NCBI RefSeq assembly: GCF_000735345.1
Contig: NZ_JMPJ01000041.1
Span: 1-44,386, forward strand
Source: Ewingella americana ATCC 33852
GTDB taxonomy: Bacteria; Pseudomonadota; Gammaproteobacteria; Enterobacterales; Enterobacteriaceae
DNA length: 44,386 nt
Direction of reading: 5' to 3'
Both the position numbers and the translations under genes were made by a program. Of this stretch, positions 1 to 8,337 are shown piece by piece. The notes under the pieces were generated by a model. It was given only the letters and a program-made list of their open reading frames with translations. It was not told the DNA's origin and ran no database searches. Each line of letters starts with the position of its first letter. Positions within the stretch are counted from its first letter, which is position 1.

Positions 1-454
1 GGGTTCTTGCGGTATCGGGCTGGTATTTGGGGCGATCAAGTTCAAAAAGCCGTTGGCCAATCGCTTATTGATCGCAAGCGTGGTGGCGGTGTTGACCACC
101 TTGCCTCTGCCGTTCATCACCTCACTGTGGATGATGACGCTGATGGTGTTTGTTGGCGGGGCAATCAGCTCACCGACCTTTATCACCGGCATGACCCTGA
201 TCGAGCGCATCGTGCCAACCACCCAGATAACCGAAGGCATCACTTACGCCATGACCGGCGTGCTGATTGGCTTCTCGGCGGGTTCAGCCGCGTCGGGATG
301 GGCCATCGATAACTTCGGCGCTTCCAACGGATTCTGGATTGCCGTGGCGGGCGGCGGCGTGGCGTTACTCGCCATGCTGACGGGATATCGCCTGCTGGCG
401 GCGTTGTCGCAAAGAGACGCGTCGGAAAATGACCTGCAACTGAGCCACGAGTAA
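1..454 (+). CDS. MFS transporter, C-terminal part (cut by window edge)
   Basis: The reading frame is open from base 2 and ends at TAA 452-454, giving the last 150 residues of a membrane protein whose start lies outside the window. It alternates hydrophobic helices with short charged loops: a basic loop near the window edge (KFKKPLANR), then four or so membrane segments and a polar tail ending LSHE. The pattern, and the helix rich in glycine, alanine and serine (GVLIGFSAGSAASGWAI), fit the C-terminal half of a drug/sugar-efflux type major facilitator. Substrate cannot be told from this piece. The internal ATG at 53 is not the gene start because the frame runs through it. Confidence 0.75.
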   Translation, partial: GSCGIGLVFGAIKFKKPLANRLLIASVVAVLTTLPLPFITSLWMMTLMVFVGGAISSPTFITGMTLIERIVPTTQITEGITYAMTGVLIGFSAGSAASGWAIDNFGASNGFWIAVAGGGVALLAMLTGYRLLAALSQRDASENDLQLSHE

Positions 455-504
455 CTGCAACCTTCCGGCAGAAAACAATCTGTCGGAAGGTTATTCCCAA
501 AATT

Positions 505-903
505 TTAGTTGTGCCGAGTCCCTAAATCTCTATCTGAAGCATCCCCTTCGAGTAAATGACTAAGTTCATCCACGCGACGAATCAGCCCATTTTCCACTTC
601 ATACAGCGCCACGACCTTCACTTTCACGCTCTGTCCATTATGTTTAATGGCATTAACAATATGCACGCTAGCCAGTGATTGGCCGCTGGCAATCACCTTT
701 TCAAAGTTAACCGTGGCGGATTGTAATGTGGCTTTTAAGGTTCGGGCGTGCTCGACAAACAGGGCGTGATCCAACACTTTTCCATCAGCATGTTGCTGGT
801 AATCTGAGGCGAAATAGCGACCCGTCTGCTCCGCCGTTTCTGCGGGATCGAACAGCGAGTTAAAAACTTTTGTCAGAAATTGGTGTGCTTGAATGTGTGT
901 CAT
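505..903 (-). CDS. SnoaL/NTF2-like family protein
   Basis: A 132-residue soluble protein with the layout of SnoaL-like/NTF2-fold proteins: an N-terminal helix (LTKVFNSLFD), a tyrosine-rich segment followed by H38-A-D, and four beta-strand stretches in the second half, including VKVKVVALYEVENGLIRRVDEL, the usual 'strand, then GLI.R..E' ending of the fold. Such proteins form a cone-shaped pocket and may be enzymes or ligand binders; nothing here fixes a substrate. It is transcribed away from the AraC-type regulator at 1003 with a 99-bp shared gap, so that regulator probably controls it (inference). No signal peptide is seen. Confidence 0.7.
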   Translation of the reverse strand: MTHIQAHQFLTKVFNSLFDPAETAEQTGRYFASDYQQHADGKVLDHALFVEHARTLKATLQSATVNFEKVIASGQSLASVHIVNAIKHNGQSVKVKVVALYEVENGLIRRVDELSHLLEGDASDRDLGTRHN

Positions 904-1002
904 GGGGCGGTCCTCGTGGTAGATGAATTGACGAGGGTTACAATAGAGCGATATTTTTGGCGTTATGACGGCTATTAAGCCAATTTATACGGTGATCACG
1001 CC

Positions 1003-1749
1003 ATGATTTCAGAATCTGACACGAATAGGGCATTACGCTGGGCCGATTTCGTCGAGCCGCAAGGAAAGACCACGCCTGTGCATCACCACACTGACGGCCA
1101 GCTGCTGGGCACTCACCGGGGGTTACTGACGCTGGATTTTGAGCACAGCCATCGGGCGATCCCCGCCACCTACGCGGTTTGGGTACCTTCGGGATATCCT
1201 CACGGTATGCGTTCGCATGGGGCATTTGACGGCTGGAGTCTTTATGTCCGTGAAGATGTAACTCGAGCGCTGCCGCAAACGCCGAAAACATTCCATGTGG
1301 AAGGGCTGTTGCGAGAAGCATTAAAACGGGTCAAAAGCTTGGGCGAGAGAAGCCCTGCGGAACAGGCCAGCGGGGCGCTGACGCAGGTCATTTTAGATGA
1401 AATTCGCACACTACCCGCCACGGCATTGGAGCTACCGATACCCAAAGATCCTCGTCTGATTAGTCTCGTGCGACGATTGCTCAGTGATGTGAGTGTTCAG
1501 CTGCGCGAGGAGCAATGGGCAGAAAATGCCGGATTATCAGTCAGAACGCTGGTGAGGCTCTTTCCGGCACAAACCGGTTTGACGTTCACAGCATGGAGGC
1601 AGAGAGCCAGAATGATGCGGGCGATGGAGCTTTTAGCAGATGGAATGGCGGTGCAGAACGTCGCGCTGGAGGTCGGTTACGACAACGCCAGCGCCTTTAT
1701 TGCAGTATTTCGTAAACTGACCGGCACGACGCCGGGCCACTATTTCTAA
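1003..1749 (+). CDS. AraC-family transcriptional regulator with cupin sensor
   Basis: A 248-residue regulator. The first ~90 residues form a cupin-type sensor (the run HHHTDGQLLG and later PSGYPHGM match the metal/ligand-binding strands of the AraC_binding fold). Residues ~150-248 carry the two helix-turn-helix motifs of AraC proteins (AENAGLSVRTLVRLF and VQNVALEVGYDNASAFIAVFRK, ending in the usual TGTTPGHY). The layout resembles the YdhB/NimR-type AraC regulators that sit divergent to a gene they control. The neighbour here is the SnoaL-like gene at 505-903, a likely target (inference). The ligand is unknown. Confidence 0.88.
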   Translation: MISESDTNRALRWADFVEPQGKTTPVHHHTDGQLLGTHRGLLTLDFEHSHRAIPATYAVWVPSGYPHGMRSHGAFDGWSLYVREDVTRALPQTPKTFHVEGLLREALKRVKSLGERSPAEQASGALTQVILDEIRTLPATALELPIPKDPRLISLVRRLLSDVSVQLREEQWAENAGLSVRTLVRLFPAQTGLTFTAWRQRARMMRAMELLADGMAVQNVALEVGYDNASAFIAVFRKLTGTTPGHYF

Positions 1750-1762
1750 TCGAAAGTGGCCA

Positions 1763-1939
1763 TTAAAACAGAGAAAACAGCACCACCACCGGCAAACTCA
1801 TTGGCCAAGTAAAGCCGATCAGCGCCGAGGTTAACAGACGGATTTTAAACGTATCGCGGCTGACCAACAGAGTGAAGACCGCTGCCAGCGCCAAACCACC
1901 CCAGTAAATTGTTTTTATGACTTCCCACCACACGTGCAC
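1763..1939 (-). CDS. GhoT/OrtT-family membrane toxin (small ORF)
   Basis: A 58-residue reading frame starting at GTG (codon 1937-1939) and ending at TAA (1763-1765). Reading on the minus strand, AGGGG lies six bases before the GTG, so this start is favoured; a second GTG six bases further in is possible. The C-terminal half (IRLLTSALIGFTWPMSLP followed by VVVLFSLF) closely matches the ends of E. coli GhoT and OrtT as I recall them, including the invariant TWPMS.PV..LFSLF. The protein has two hydrophobic helices. GhoT and OrtT are inner-membrane toxins that lower proton motive force; GhoT is paired with GhoS, OrtT is an orphan. No room for a ghoS-sized gene exists between this gene and the regulator at 2108, so it looks like an orphan, OrtT-like copy. 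Confidence 0.8.
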   Translation of the reverse strand: MHVWWEVIKTIYWGGLALAAVFTLLVSRDTFKIRLLTSALIGFTWPMSLPVVVLFSLF

Positions 1940-2107
1940 GACATACCCCTAACAACAGCCAAAAATAGATAAAGCAGGGCATATTCTAGGGCGTTAACAT
2001 TTGGTAATCAAATAATGTGTGTTTTAGCTCACGTTTTTACAGAGTTTACATCTGCACATAGATTTACGCGTGGAAACAACAGGGCGTTAACCTTTCACCC
2101 TGATGCG

Positions 2108-2929
2108 TTACAGCGAGCGCAGATGGCCGCGAATAGAGGTCGGCGCAAAACCAAAGCGTTTGCGAAAACGTTCTGCAAAGCGCGATCCGCTCTCATAGCC
2201 GACCTGATGGGCGATATGGGAAATGGCTAAATCCGTACACTGCAGCAGGCGCAGCGCGTGAGTCATGCGTACATCTATCATCAGATTGCGCAGCACGCTG
2301 TTCTCGGTCGCCAGCCTGCGGCGCAGCATCACTTCATTCATCATCAGCTTCTCAGCCACCTCGGCGGCCGTGAAAGACTTGTGCAGATTATTGACCAGCA
2401 GATCGCGCACTTGCTGCGTGACGCTTTCACTGTGCTGCCGAGAGTAGCTAATGCCCATATGAGACAGCCACAGCAGCTGCTCAATCATCCGGTGGCGGGC
2501 GATGGTCGGCGGCAGGCTGTTTTGCCACAGCATGGAGTGATGGGTGTCAGTAAACGATTGCTTAAACGCCGGAGGAATATGCGGAATGACGCGAATGTCT
2601 TCGACCGTGATCAAAGCCCCTTCAAAGGGCGAGACGTACAGGCGGGAATCGCAAAATAGCGAGCTATCCCACGCCATAATGGCGCAGCTGAAAATGCCTT
2701 CATCAGAAGGAACATTGGTAATGCTCAGAGAATGGCCGCTATTTACCGCCAGCATCTCGCCACTTTGAATCGCGGTTTCTTGTAAACCGTGGCGCAGGGT
2801 GGAATGGCCCTGAAGGATTAATATGAGTTCGGGTTTATCGACGAAAATATCGCTGGTATGCAGCTCACTGTGCTGAATAAGCAGTGAGGCTGTACCAATC
2901 CCTGGAGATACTTTTATTTTACGAACCAT
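2108..2929 (-). CDS. AraC-family transcriptional regulator
   Basis: A 273-residue regulator. The N-terminal ~150 residues are a diverged sensor domain (LILILQGHSTLRHG... SGEMLAVNSGHSL are typical cupin strands). The C-terminal ~100 residues hold the AraC DNA-binding domain: FTAAEVAEKLMMNEVMLRRRL as the first helix-turn-helix and LAISHIAHQVGYESGSRFAERFRKRFGFAP as the second. The overall layout is like the GadX/GadW/AppY/YdeO acid-stress group, but I would not assign a name. It starts at ATG 2929 and is followed downstream, after 168 bp, by the small toxin gene on the same strand. The 214-bp gap upstream towards fliT probably holds its promoter. Confidence 0.85.
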   Translation of the reverse strand: MVRKIKVSPGIGTASLLIQHSELHTSDIFVDKPELILILQGHSTLRHGLQETAIQSGEMLAVNSGHSLSITNVPSDEGIFSCAIMAWDSSLFCDSRLYVSPFEGALITVEDIRVIPHIPPAFKQSFTDTHHSMLWQNSLPPTIARHRMIEQLLWLSHMGISYSRQHSESVTQQVRDLLVNNLHKSFTAAEVAEKLMMNEVMLRRRLATENSVLRNLMIDVRMTHALRLLQCTDLAISHIAHQVGYESGSRFAERFRKRFGFAPTSIRGHLRSL

Positions 2930-3143
2930 CGCGATTTTGCCCGAAGCCGCACGTCATATTGCCGACGCTGTCCCAGGGTTTAATTACCCTTGAACCATTG
3001 CCGATATTTTCGTCGGTGAAAACGATATTAGTGAGGGCGACAGAGAAAAGACACCGGGTAAGGGCGGCTTATTCTCTGTCTATGAAGCCTTTAATATACA
3101 CAAGAAGCTAAGAAAGTGGCTAGCAATGGTGTTAGGGAAACTA

Positions 3144-3503
3144 TTATTGATCGCGCATGGCGATTGCTCTGTCGGTAAAACGCCCATAGGTCGAATTGAC
3201 CTCCTGCTGTTTTACGGACTGGCCAATAAGCTCAGCCAATTGATCCATCCGTGCCTGCAATAGAGTTTTAATCTGAGTTTCATTATCCAGAATACGTCGC
3301 AGACTCTGACGGACAATATTTTGGATATTCAATGAGGTCTCTTCTGACAGCGGCAGTGTGGTGGTTGCCTCTACCGCCTTCAGGTAACTGACTTCAAGTT
3401 CTACCAATTCATCCCACTTTTCTTCTTTCGCCAGCAGCAACATTTGTTCGCTTAGCGTCAGGATCATCTGATACTCATTAACCAGGTACTGATGTCGATC
3501 CAT
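3144..3503 (-). CDS. fliT: Flagellar chaperone FliT
   Basis: FliT is the export chaperone for the filament cap protein FliD and also binds FlhDC to hold back flagellar class II genes. The product is 119 residues, the usual family length, beginning MDRHQYLVNEYQMILTLSEQ and being almost wholly alpha-helical. I chose the ATG at 3503 because the family starts here; an open frame continues to 3554 but lies inside fliS. The start overlaps the end of fliS by 26 bases, so translation of the two is likely coupled. It is the last gene of the fliDST operon. Confidence 0.93.
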   Translation of the reverse strand: MDRHQYLVNEYQMILTLSEQMLLLAKEEKWDELVELEVSYLKAVEATTTLPLSEETSLNIQNIVRQSLRRILDNETQIKTLLQARMDQLAELIGQSVKQQEVNSTYGRFTDRAIAMRDQ

Positions 3504-3915
3504 TATATTGGTCCTGCGAGGGGTGATAGTTAGGGCCGATTTGCCGCCAGGCATCGGCTATATTTTCCAGCAATGCCATAACTTCAGTAATAGCCTGCTG
3601 ATCGTTATGCAAATTGGCATGTATTAAACGGCGAACCATGTAGGAATAGAGCGCTTCCAGATTATCAACTAATTCTGGGTCGCCTTTCTCACGGCTTAAG
3701 CCAGCAATGAGTCCGTTATCGATGATATTAATGGCCTTCGACAGCGCATTGCCTTTCCCTGGAATATCCCCCTGCTGGATAAGAATACCGGCACGGATAA
3801 GGGCGCTGCGCGCCCCGTCAAATAACATCACCACTAACTGATGGGGTGATGCACTCATTACCGCACTTTCCAGACCGACTTGCGCATAGGCCTTAGCGCC
3901 GGAGTTCTTGTACAT
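3478..3915 (-). CDS. fliS: Flagellar export chaperone FliS
   Basis: FliS binds the C-terminal helix of flagellin in the cytoplasm, preventing early polymerisation and delivering it to the export gate. The 145-residue product opens MYKNSGAKAYAQVGLESAV and contains the family's SPHQLVVMLFDGA segment and the later NLHNDQQAI..V..LL..I..AW helix. It follows fliD by 12 bases and overlaps fliT. The C-terminal tail (~residues 127-145, SQDQYNGSTSVPG at the end) is polar and probably disordered. The operon is read from the sigma-28 promoter upstream of fliD. Confidence 0.95.
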   Translation of the reverse strand: MYKNSGAKAYAQVGLESAVMSASPHQLVVMLFDGARSALIRAGILIQQGDIPGKGNALSKAINIIDNGLIAGLSREKGDPELVDNLEALYSYMVRRLIHANLHNDQQAITEVMALLENIADAWRQIGPNYHPSQDQYNGSTSVPG

Positions 3916-3927
3916 AATCAGTCCTTA

Positions 3928-5379
3928 TTAACTTCCACTCATCGCGGCGAACTGCTGCGTCAAGTAGCTACCGGTGTTGGTTAATTTGTTAACCAGTACG
4001 GATAGGTTAGTAAATTGGTTTTTGTAGTTAGTCAGATTGAGCGTGATGCTGGCTTGGGTCTTGGTCATCTGATCTGACAGGTTTTTCAATGACTTGTTGA
4101 TACCGTCTTCAGCAGCCTGAACGGTGCCGTTGGTTGGGTCCAGCATCTTGGTCAGCATGTTGGTCGCTTGAGTACCAAAACCGGTGGTTTTGCCGTCACC
4201 CGCGAAGAACTGCACCACGCTGCCCGGCTTTTTGGTGATCGCGTTGTTTAATTTGGTGCTATCTACCGTCAGCTTGCCGTTAACGTCTTGGGTGATCCCC
4301 ATGCTTGCCAGAGTTGAGAAGTCCGCATTTGGCTGGGAAGACGCGATGCTGCCACGCAGCTGGGTAGTAATAGTACGCACCGTGCCGTCGCCGAACAGGG
4401 CGCCGTTGTTGGCGTTTTGGCTGTCAGCGCCTTTATCTACCGCGGTATAGGCCGTCTGGCTGGCGATGGTGGTTTGCAATGAGTTGTAGGCATCTACGTA
4501 GTTCTGGATAGCCTTAGTCATCGCGCTTGGATCTTGAGTCAGCGTTAAGGTTTCAGGGCCTGAAGAGCCTGAGCTGCCTGAATTTCCTGAGTTGGCGCTA
4601 GTCAGCGATTTCAATGTCAGCGTCACACCGTCCAATGCGTCTGATACCACGTTGCTGCTACGGGTGATTTCAATATCATTGTTGATAGTGAATTTGGCGT
4701 CTTGGGCCACAGTGGTGACTTTCATGCCGTTAGTGCTGGATGACGGGTTATAACCCACCACGTTGTTCAGCGCGTCATCGCCGGATACGCTTACGGACAT
4801 AGCATTGGCCACGCCGGTATCATTGGCGGTGATAGACAAGTAATAGGTGTTGTCGTTAGCTTTAATGACGCTGGCGGTTACGCCGGCTTGCTTGGCGTTA
4901 ATGGCATCACGAACGCCGTTCAGGCTGGTTTGATCATCCGTCAGCGGAATAGTGACTGGGTCTTTACCTGTCTGCGCAATAGTAATGGAGCGGTTAGCCG
5001 CACCCGTGGTGCCTAACGCGGCTTTAGGGTCTGATTTGGCTGCAGAGAGCAGAGACTGCGCCTGCGCTAACTGCGTGACGTTGATTTTGTATGAGCCCGC
5101 CGGAGCAGAAGCGTTTGGCGTCAACGCCGCGCTAAAAGAGGTGTTGGTGCTGGTAACCGACGTGCCTGCGATTTGGCTGGCGTTTTGCAGCGCGGTGGCG
5201 GCAGTCTTCAGCTTATCCAATGAAGTTTGCAAAATACTGAAAGAGGTCAGCTTCGCTTTATAAGATGTTTGTTGATTGGTCAGCGGTGTTAGACGATCAT
5301 TTTCAGCTTTGGTCAGTGAATCCATCAAGCTGTTGAGGTCAAGACTGGTACCTGCACCGAGAGAACTTACACTAGCCAT
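3928..5379 (-). CDS. fliD: Flagellar filament cap protein FliD (HAP2)
   Basis: FliD forms the cap at the filament tip under which exported flagellin assembles. At 483 residues it is close to the E. coli/Salmonella size (~467). The N-terminal FliD_N region (LGAGTSLDLNSLMDSLTKAE and the helix after it) and the C-terminal coiled-coil segment (NMLTKMLDPTNGTVQAAEDG onward to LTNTGSYLTQQFAAMSGS) are clearly present, as expected for the two ends that form the D0/D1 core. The variable middle carries an unusual Ser/Gly linker, about residues 261-274 (NSGNSGSSGSSG), encoded by near-repeats of nine bases. It heads fliDST and has its own sigma-28 promoter at 5416-5442. Confidence 0.96.
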   Translation of the reverse strand: MASVSSLGAGTSLDLNSLMDSLTKAENDRLTPLTNQQTSYKAKLTSFSILQTSLDKLKTAATALQNASQIAGTSVTSTNTSFSAALTPNASAPAGSYKINVTQLAQAQSLLSAAKSDPKAALGTTGAANRSITIAQTGKDPVTIPLTDDQTSLNGVRDAINAKQAGVTASVIKANDNTYYLSITANDTGVANAMSVSVSGDDALNNVVGYNPSSSTNGMKVTTVAQDAKFTINNDIEITRSSNVVSDALDGVTLTLKSLTSANSGNSGSSGSSGPETLTLTQDPSAMTKAIQNYVDAYNSLQTTIASQTAYTAVDKGADSQNANNGALFGDGTVRTITTQLRGSIASSQPNADFSTLASMGITQDVNGKLTVDSTKLNNAITKKPGSVVQFFAGDGKTTGFGTQATNMLTKMLDPTNGTVQAAEDGINKSLKNLSDQMTKTQASITLNLTNYKNQFTNLSVLVNKLTNTGSYLTQQFAAMSGS

Positions 5380-5415
5380 TATTTATATTCCTTAGAGAGA
5401 AGGGTGTTACCAGTG

Positions 5416-5442
5416 TTATCGGCAAGGATGGCACGAAGTTTA
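5416..5442 (-). promoter_or_regulatory. Sigma-28 (FliA) promoter of fliDST
   Basis: On the minus strand the sequence reads TAAA (5442-5439), exactly 15 bases, then GCCGATAA (5423-5416). This is an exact match to the flagellar class III consensus TAAA-N15-GCCGATAA. It lies 37 bases upstream of the fliD start codon and should place fliDST under FliA control. Confidence 0.9.
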
Positions 5443-5573
5443 TACCCGGCCGGATAAATTTTATGGCAAGAATAACCGCGCATATTAGGGGCAATTTGCG
5501 CCATTATTTGCAGGTGCAATAAAGGAAGGAATTAGCGTTCGGGGATTATTTTATAATTTTTTTAAATTCTGAC

Positions 5574-5600
5574 TAAAGGTTCTGGGTGTAGCGCCGATAC
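5574..5600 (+). promoter_or_regulatory. Sigma-28 (FliA) promoter of fliC
   Basis: TAAA at 5574-5577, 15 bases, then GCCGATAC at 5593-5600, one mismatch from the class III consensus TAAA-N15-GCCGATAA. It is 71 bases before the fliC ATG, giving a leader of about 60 bases. An AT-rich stretch directly upstream (5550-5568) could act as an UP-type element (inference). Confidence 0.9.
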
Positions 5601-5671
5601 AAGTTTGGACGGTGATAAAGCCGTAGGCCGAAAGCCTAAACCTAAATAACAGAATTTAAGGAAATCATACT

Positions 5672-6796
5672 ATGGCGGTAATCAACACTAACAGCTTGTC
5701 CCTGATGACTCAGAACAACCTGAACAAATCTCAAGCATCCCTGGGCACCGCCATCGAGCGTCTGTCTTCAGGTCTGCGTATCAACAGCGCAAAAGACGAT
5801 GCAGCCGGTCAGGCGATTGCCAACCGCTTCACTTCTAACATCAATGGCCTGACCGTTGCTTCTCGTAACGCAAACGACGGTATCTCTCTGTCACAGACCG
5901 CTGAAGGCGCACTGAGCGAAATCAACAACAACTTGCAACGTGTTCGTGACCTGACCGTTCAAGCGCAGAACAGCTCTAACTCAGCATCTGACATCGACTC
6001 CATCCAGTCTGAAGTTAACCAGCGTATGGAAGAGATCAACCGCGTTACTAAGCAAACTGACTTCAACGGCATCAAAGTTCTGGACAACCGTACTGCTTCT
6101 ACTAGCAGCTACGATTTCCAAGTGGGTTCTAAAGATGGCGAGCAAATCAGCATCGGTATCGGTTCAAGCGCTGGCTGGAACCTGGCTGCCTCTAACGGTG
6201 ACGGCACTTCTAGCGACAACATCAACACCTACAAACCAACGACTGTTACTGCGCTGACTACTGCACAAACAGCGGCTAAAACTGCTAACGATGCTTACTT
6301 AGCTGCTAAGGCAACTTCTGACGCATCTGGCTTGCCAGCTGACGTTACTGCAACAGCAACTGCTAAAACTGCATTAGATACTGCAAACACCGCAGTAACA
6401 ACTGCCTTGAAAACTTCTACTACTGCTAAAGAAGCAGTTAACGGCAACGCACGTACCGTTGCGGCAGAAGGTTTCGACGTTCTGAAAGGTACCGTAAGCA
6501 AAACTGGTACTGCTACCGGCTCAAGCCCACTGGCTGACATCGATGCTGCTCTGAAAGCGGTTGATACTCAACGTTCAGCTCTGGGTGCTTCTCAGAACCG
6601 TTTCGAATCTACCATCACTAACCTGAGCAGCACTGTTGATAACCTGACTTCAGCACGTAGCCGTATTCAGGATGCAGACTACTCTACCGAAGTTTCCAAC
6701 ATGAGCCGTGCGCAGATCCTGCAACAGGCTGGTACTTCAGTACTGTCTAAAGCTAACCAGGTTCCTCAGTCAGTATTGTCTCTGCTGCAGGGCTAA
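5672..6796 (+). CDS. fliC: Flagellin FliC
   Basis: This is the filament subunit. At 374 residues it is a short flagellin. Residues 1-~150 ([20 protein letters not shown], then [20 protein letters not shown]) and ~285-374 ([20 protein letters not shown] ... [11 protein letters not shown]) are the conserved D0/D1 helices of the secreted and polymerised core. The centre, about residues 185-275, is an Ala/Thr-rich stretch with regularly scattered lysines in place of a large folded D2/D3 domain. Those lysines are plausible substrates for the neighbouring FliB methylase (inference). Codon use is strongly biased to preferred codons, as expected for an abundant protein. A sigma-28 promoter lies upstream and a terminator directly downstream. 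Confidence 0.98.
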   Translation: MAVINTNSLSLMTQNNLNKSQASLGTAIERLSSGLRINSAKDDAAGQAIANRFTSNINGLTVASRNANDGISLSQTAEGALSEINNNLQRVRDLTVQAQNSSNSASDIDSIQSEVNQRMEEINRVTKQTDFNGIKVLDNRTASTSSYDFQVGSKDGEQISIGIGSSAGWNLAASNGDGTSSDNINTYKPTTVTALTTAQTAAKTANDAYLAAKATSDASGLPADVTATATAKTALDTANTAVTTALKTSTTAKEAVNGNARTVAAEGFDVLKGTVSKTGTATGSSPLADIDAALKAVDTQRSALGASQNRFESTITNLSSTVDNLTSARSRIQDADYSTEVSNMSRAQILQQAGTSVLSKANQVPQSVLSLLQG

Positions 6797-6820
6797 TAGC
6801 TTCTCAGTTTTAATGCTTAT

Positions 6821-6850
6821 AAAGGCGGCCTTTTGGCCGCCTTTTTCTTT
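6821..6850 (+). terminator. Rho-independent terminator of fliC
   Basis: AAAGGCGGCC pairs with GGCCGCCTTT around a TTTT loop and is followed by a T-rich run (CTTTTTCTTT). It begins 25 bases after the fliC stop and separates fliC from fliB. Confidence 0.92.
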
Positions 6851-6907
6851 GATTGAATGCCGAATTCACAGGGCATACTGCGGGCTGGTTATTGGAGGTA
6901 TAACGCA

Positions 6908-8113
6908 ATGAAAGAGATTCTGGTAAGCCAACCTGAGTATGTGCAGAACTTCAGCTGTATTGGTTCTGCATGCGAAGATCACTGTTGTAAACAATGGAAT
7001 ATCACGCTGGATAAGACCACCTATAACAAGTACCTAAAGAGTGAGATTCCTGGCGTAAAAAATATTGCGATTGAAAACATTACCAAGACCAAAAAAAGCC
7101 ATAGCAGTTGGGCCTTGGTAAAGCTCAACGAGCAGGGCAATTGTTCTTATCTTGAGTCTGATAATCTGTGCAAGATCCATAAAACCATGGGGCCAGAGGC
7201 GCTAAGCGGCACCTGTTCTCTCTATCCACGCCAATATGTTTTGTATAAAAAAGAGCGCATTGAGAGCCTGAGCCTGTCCTGCCCGGAAGCGACCCGCAAG
7301 GTGCTGCTCACTGATACCGCCCTGAATATTAATAACTACAACGTTACCCAAACCAATTTCAATTCCCGACCTGATATCGGCATTGAAGGCAAAATCATTA
7401 ATCTATTCTGCGCCAATTTACTGATGGTGCCGCAGGATAGAATTGAACAAAACCTCTACGCGATGACCTGTTTCCTGCTCTATGCGGAAAAGCAGACCGG
7501 CACGCTGGATGACAAATTCGCCGCGCTAGAGAATGTCTACTCAGCCCTGATCCAGCAATTGCAAAACGGTGAAACCTTCAAGGCTATGGCGAATATCAAC
7601 AGCGAGCCTTTCTTCGAGTTAGCCTTAATTTACGGCATTCGTGGGGCGATTGATGAAGTCAAAGGCTGTCGCGGCAGCGCCGCCTTGGGTAAATTCACCG
7701 ATCGACTGAATCAGCATTTCGCCACCACCCATACTCAGCAAGAGCTGGATGCCAACTTGGCTAAACTCAAGCAGGGCTGGGACAATACCGCGCTGCCGTG
7801 GCTCAACCAACGCCCGTACATTTTGCGCAACTACTTCCAATACCGGCTGTATCACGACCGTTTTGCTATTGATAAATCAATTCCCGTTATGAAGCAGCTC
7901 TACATGCTGGTGGTCGACTATTTCTATGTCAAATCTCTGCTCTCAGCCTATGTGCTGGAGAAAGGGGAGTTAACGGAGCAGACGGTGGTTGACGTGATGT
8001 ACAGCTACCACTCCTATCGCCAGCACAATGAGCTCGCCAAAGCGCAATTCATGGCAGGGATCGACAGTGTCAAACGCAACGACGATCTTTCCGTCCTCCA
8101 GCTTCTGGTTTAA
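6908..8113 (+). CDS. fliB: Flagellin lysine-N-methylase FliB
   Basis: FliB methylates the epsilon-amino groups of surface lysines on flagellin. The 401-residue product shows the family's cysteine-rich start: C17, C22, C26, C27 (FSCIGSACEDHCCKQW) and C79, C88, C103 (NCSYL, NLCKIH, GTCSLYPRQY), thought to hold an iron-sulfur cluster used in an S-adenosylmethionine-dependent reaction. The start at 6908 has GGAGG nine bases upstream and matches the family's MKEI.V..P.YV opening; a longer frame from 6857 reaches back towards the fliC terminator and is unlikely. Its place directly after fliC matches Salmonella, while E. coli lacks it. A hairpin terminator follows. Confidence 0.92.
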   Translation: MKEILVSQPEYVQNFSCIGSACEDHCCKQWNITLDKTTYNKYLKSEIPGVKNIAIENITKTKKSHSSWALVKLNEQGNCSYLESDNLCKIHKTMGPEALSGTCSLYPRQYVLYKKERIESLSLSCPEATRKVLLTDTALNINNYNVTQTNFNSRPDIGIEGKIINLFCANLLMVPQDRIEQNLYAMTCFLLYAEKQTGTLDDKFAALENVYSALIQQLQNGETFKAMANINSEPFFELALIYGIRGAIDEVKGCRGSAALGKFTDRLNQHFATTHTQQELDANLAKLKQGWDNTALPWLNQRPYILRNYFQYRLYHDRFAIDKSIPVMKQLYMLVVDYFYVKSLLSAYVLEKGELTEQTVVDVMYSYHSYRQHNELAKAQFMAGIDSVKRNDDLSVLQLLV

Positions 8114-8133
8114 CCCGCATACGCGGGTTTTTT
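8112..8133 (+). terminator. Rho-independent terminator of fliB
   Basis: AACCCGC (8112-8118) pairs with GCGGGTT (8123-8129) around a four-base loop, followed by a T run. The stem overlaps the last base of the fliB stop region. Confidence 0.85.
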
Positions 8134-8337
8134 CGCTTTTATTCATCACTTATTCACTTTTACTTACTTTTTTACTGTAATCTGCGCGGCGCATTCACTG
8201 ATATAGTCACTGTGCGTTATTTGTACAGGTGCGCCGACATAATCCAAATAGCCGCGCTTTTCAGTCCTTATTCTGGCGATTGGAAAAAGCGGGCATACGC
8301 ATAATAGTACAGACCCTCAATTTGCCAGGTTACGACA

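Noticed and set aside
2015-2230. Plus-strand frame overlapping the end of the second AraC gene
   Set aside because: Mostly antisense to the regulator's coding sequence, with no recognisable domain.
6857-6907. Upstream extension of fliB
   Set aside because: The extra 17 residues start just after the fliC terminator, lack a ribosome-binding site and do not fit the FliB family start; GGAGG precedes the ATG at 6908.
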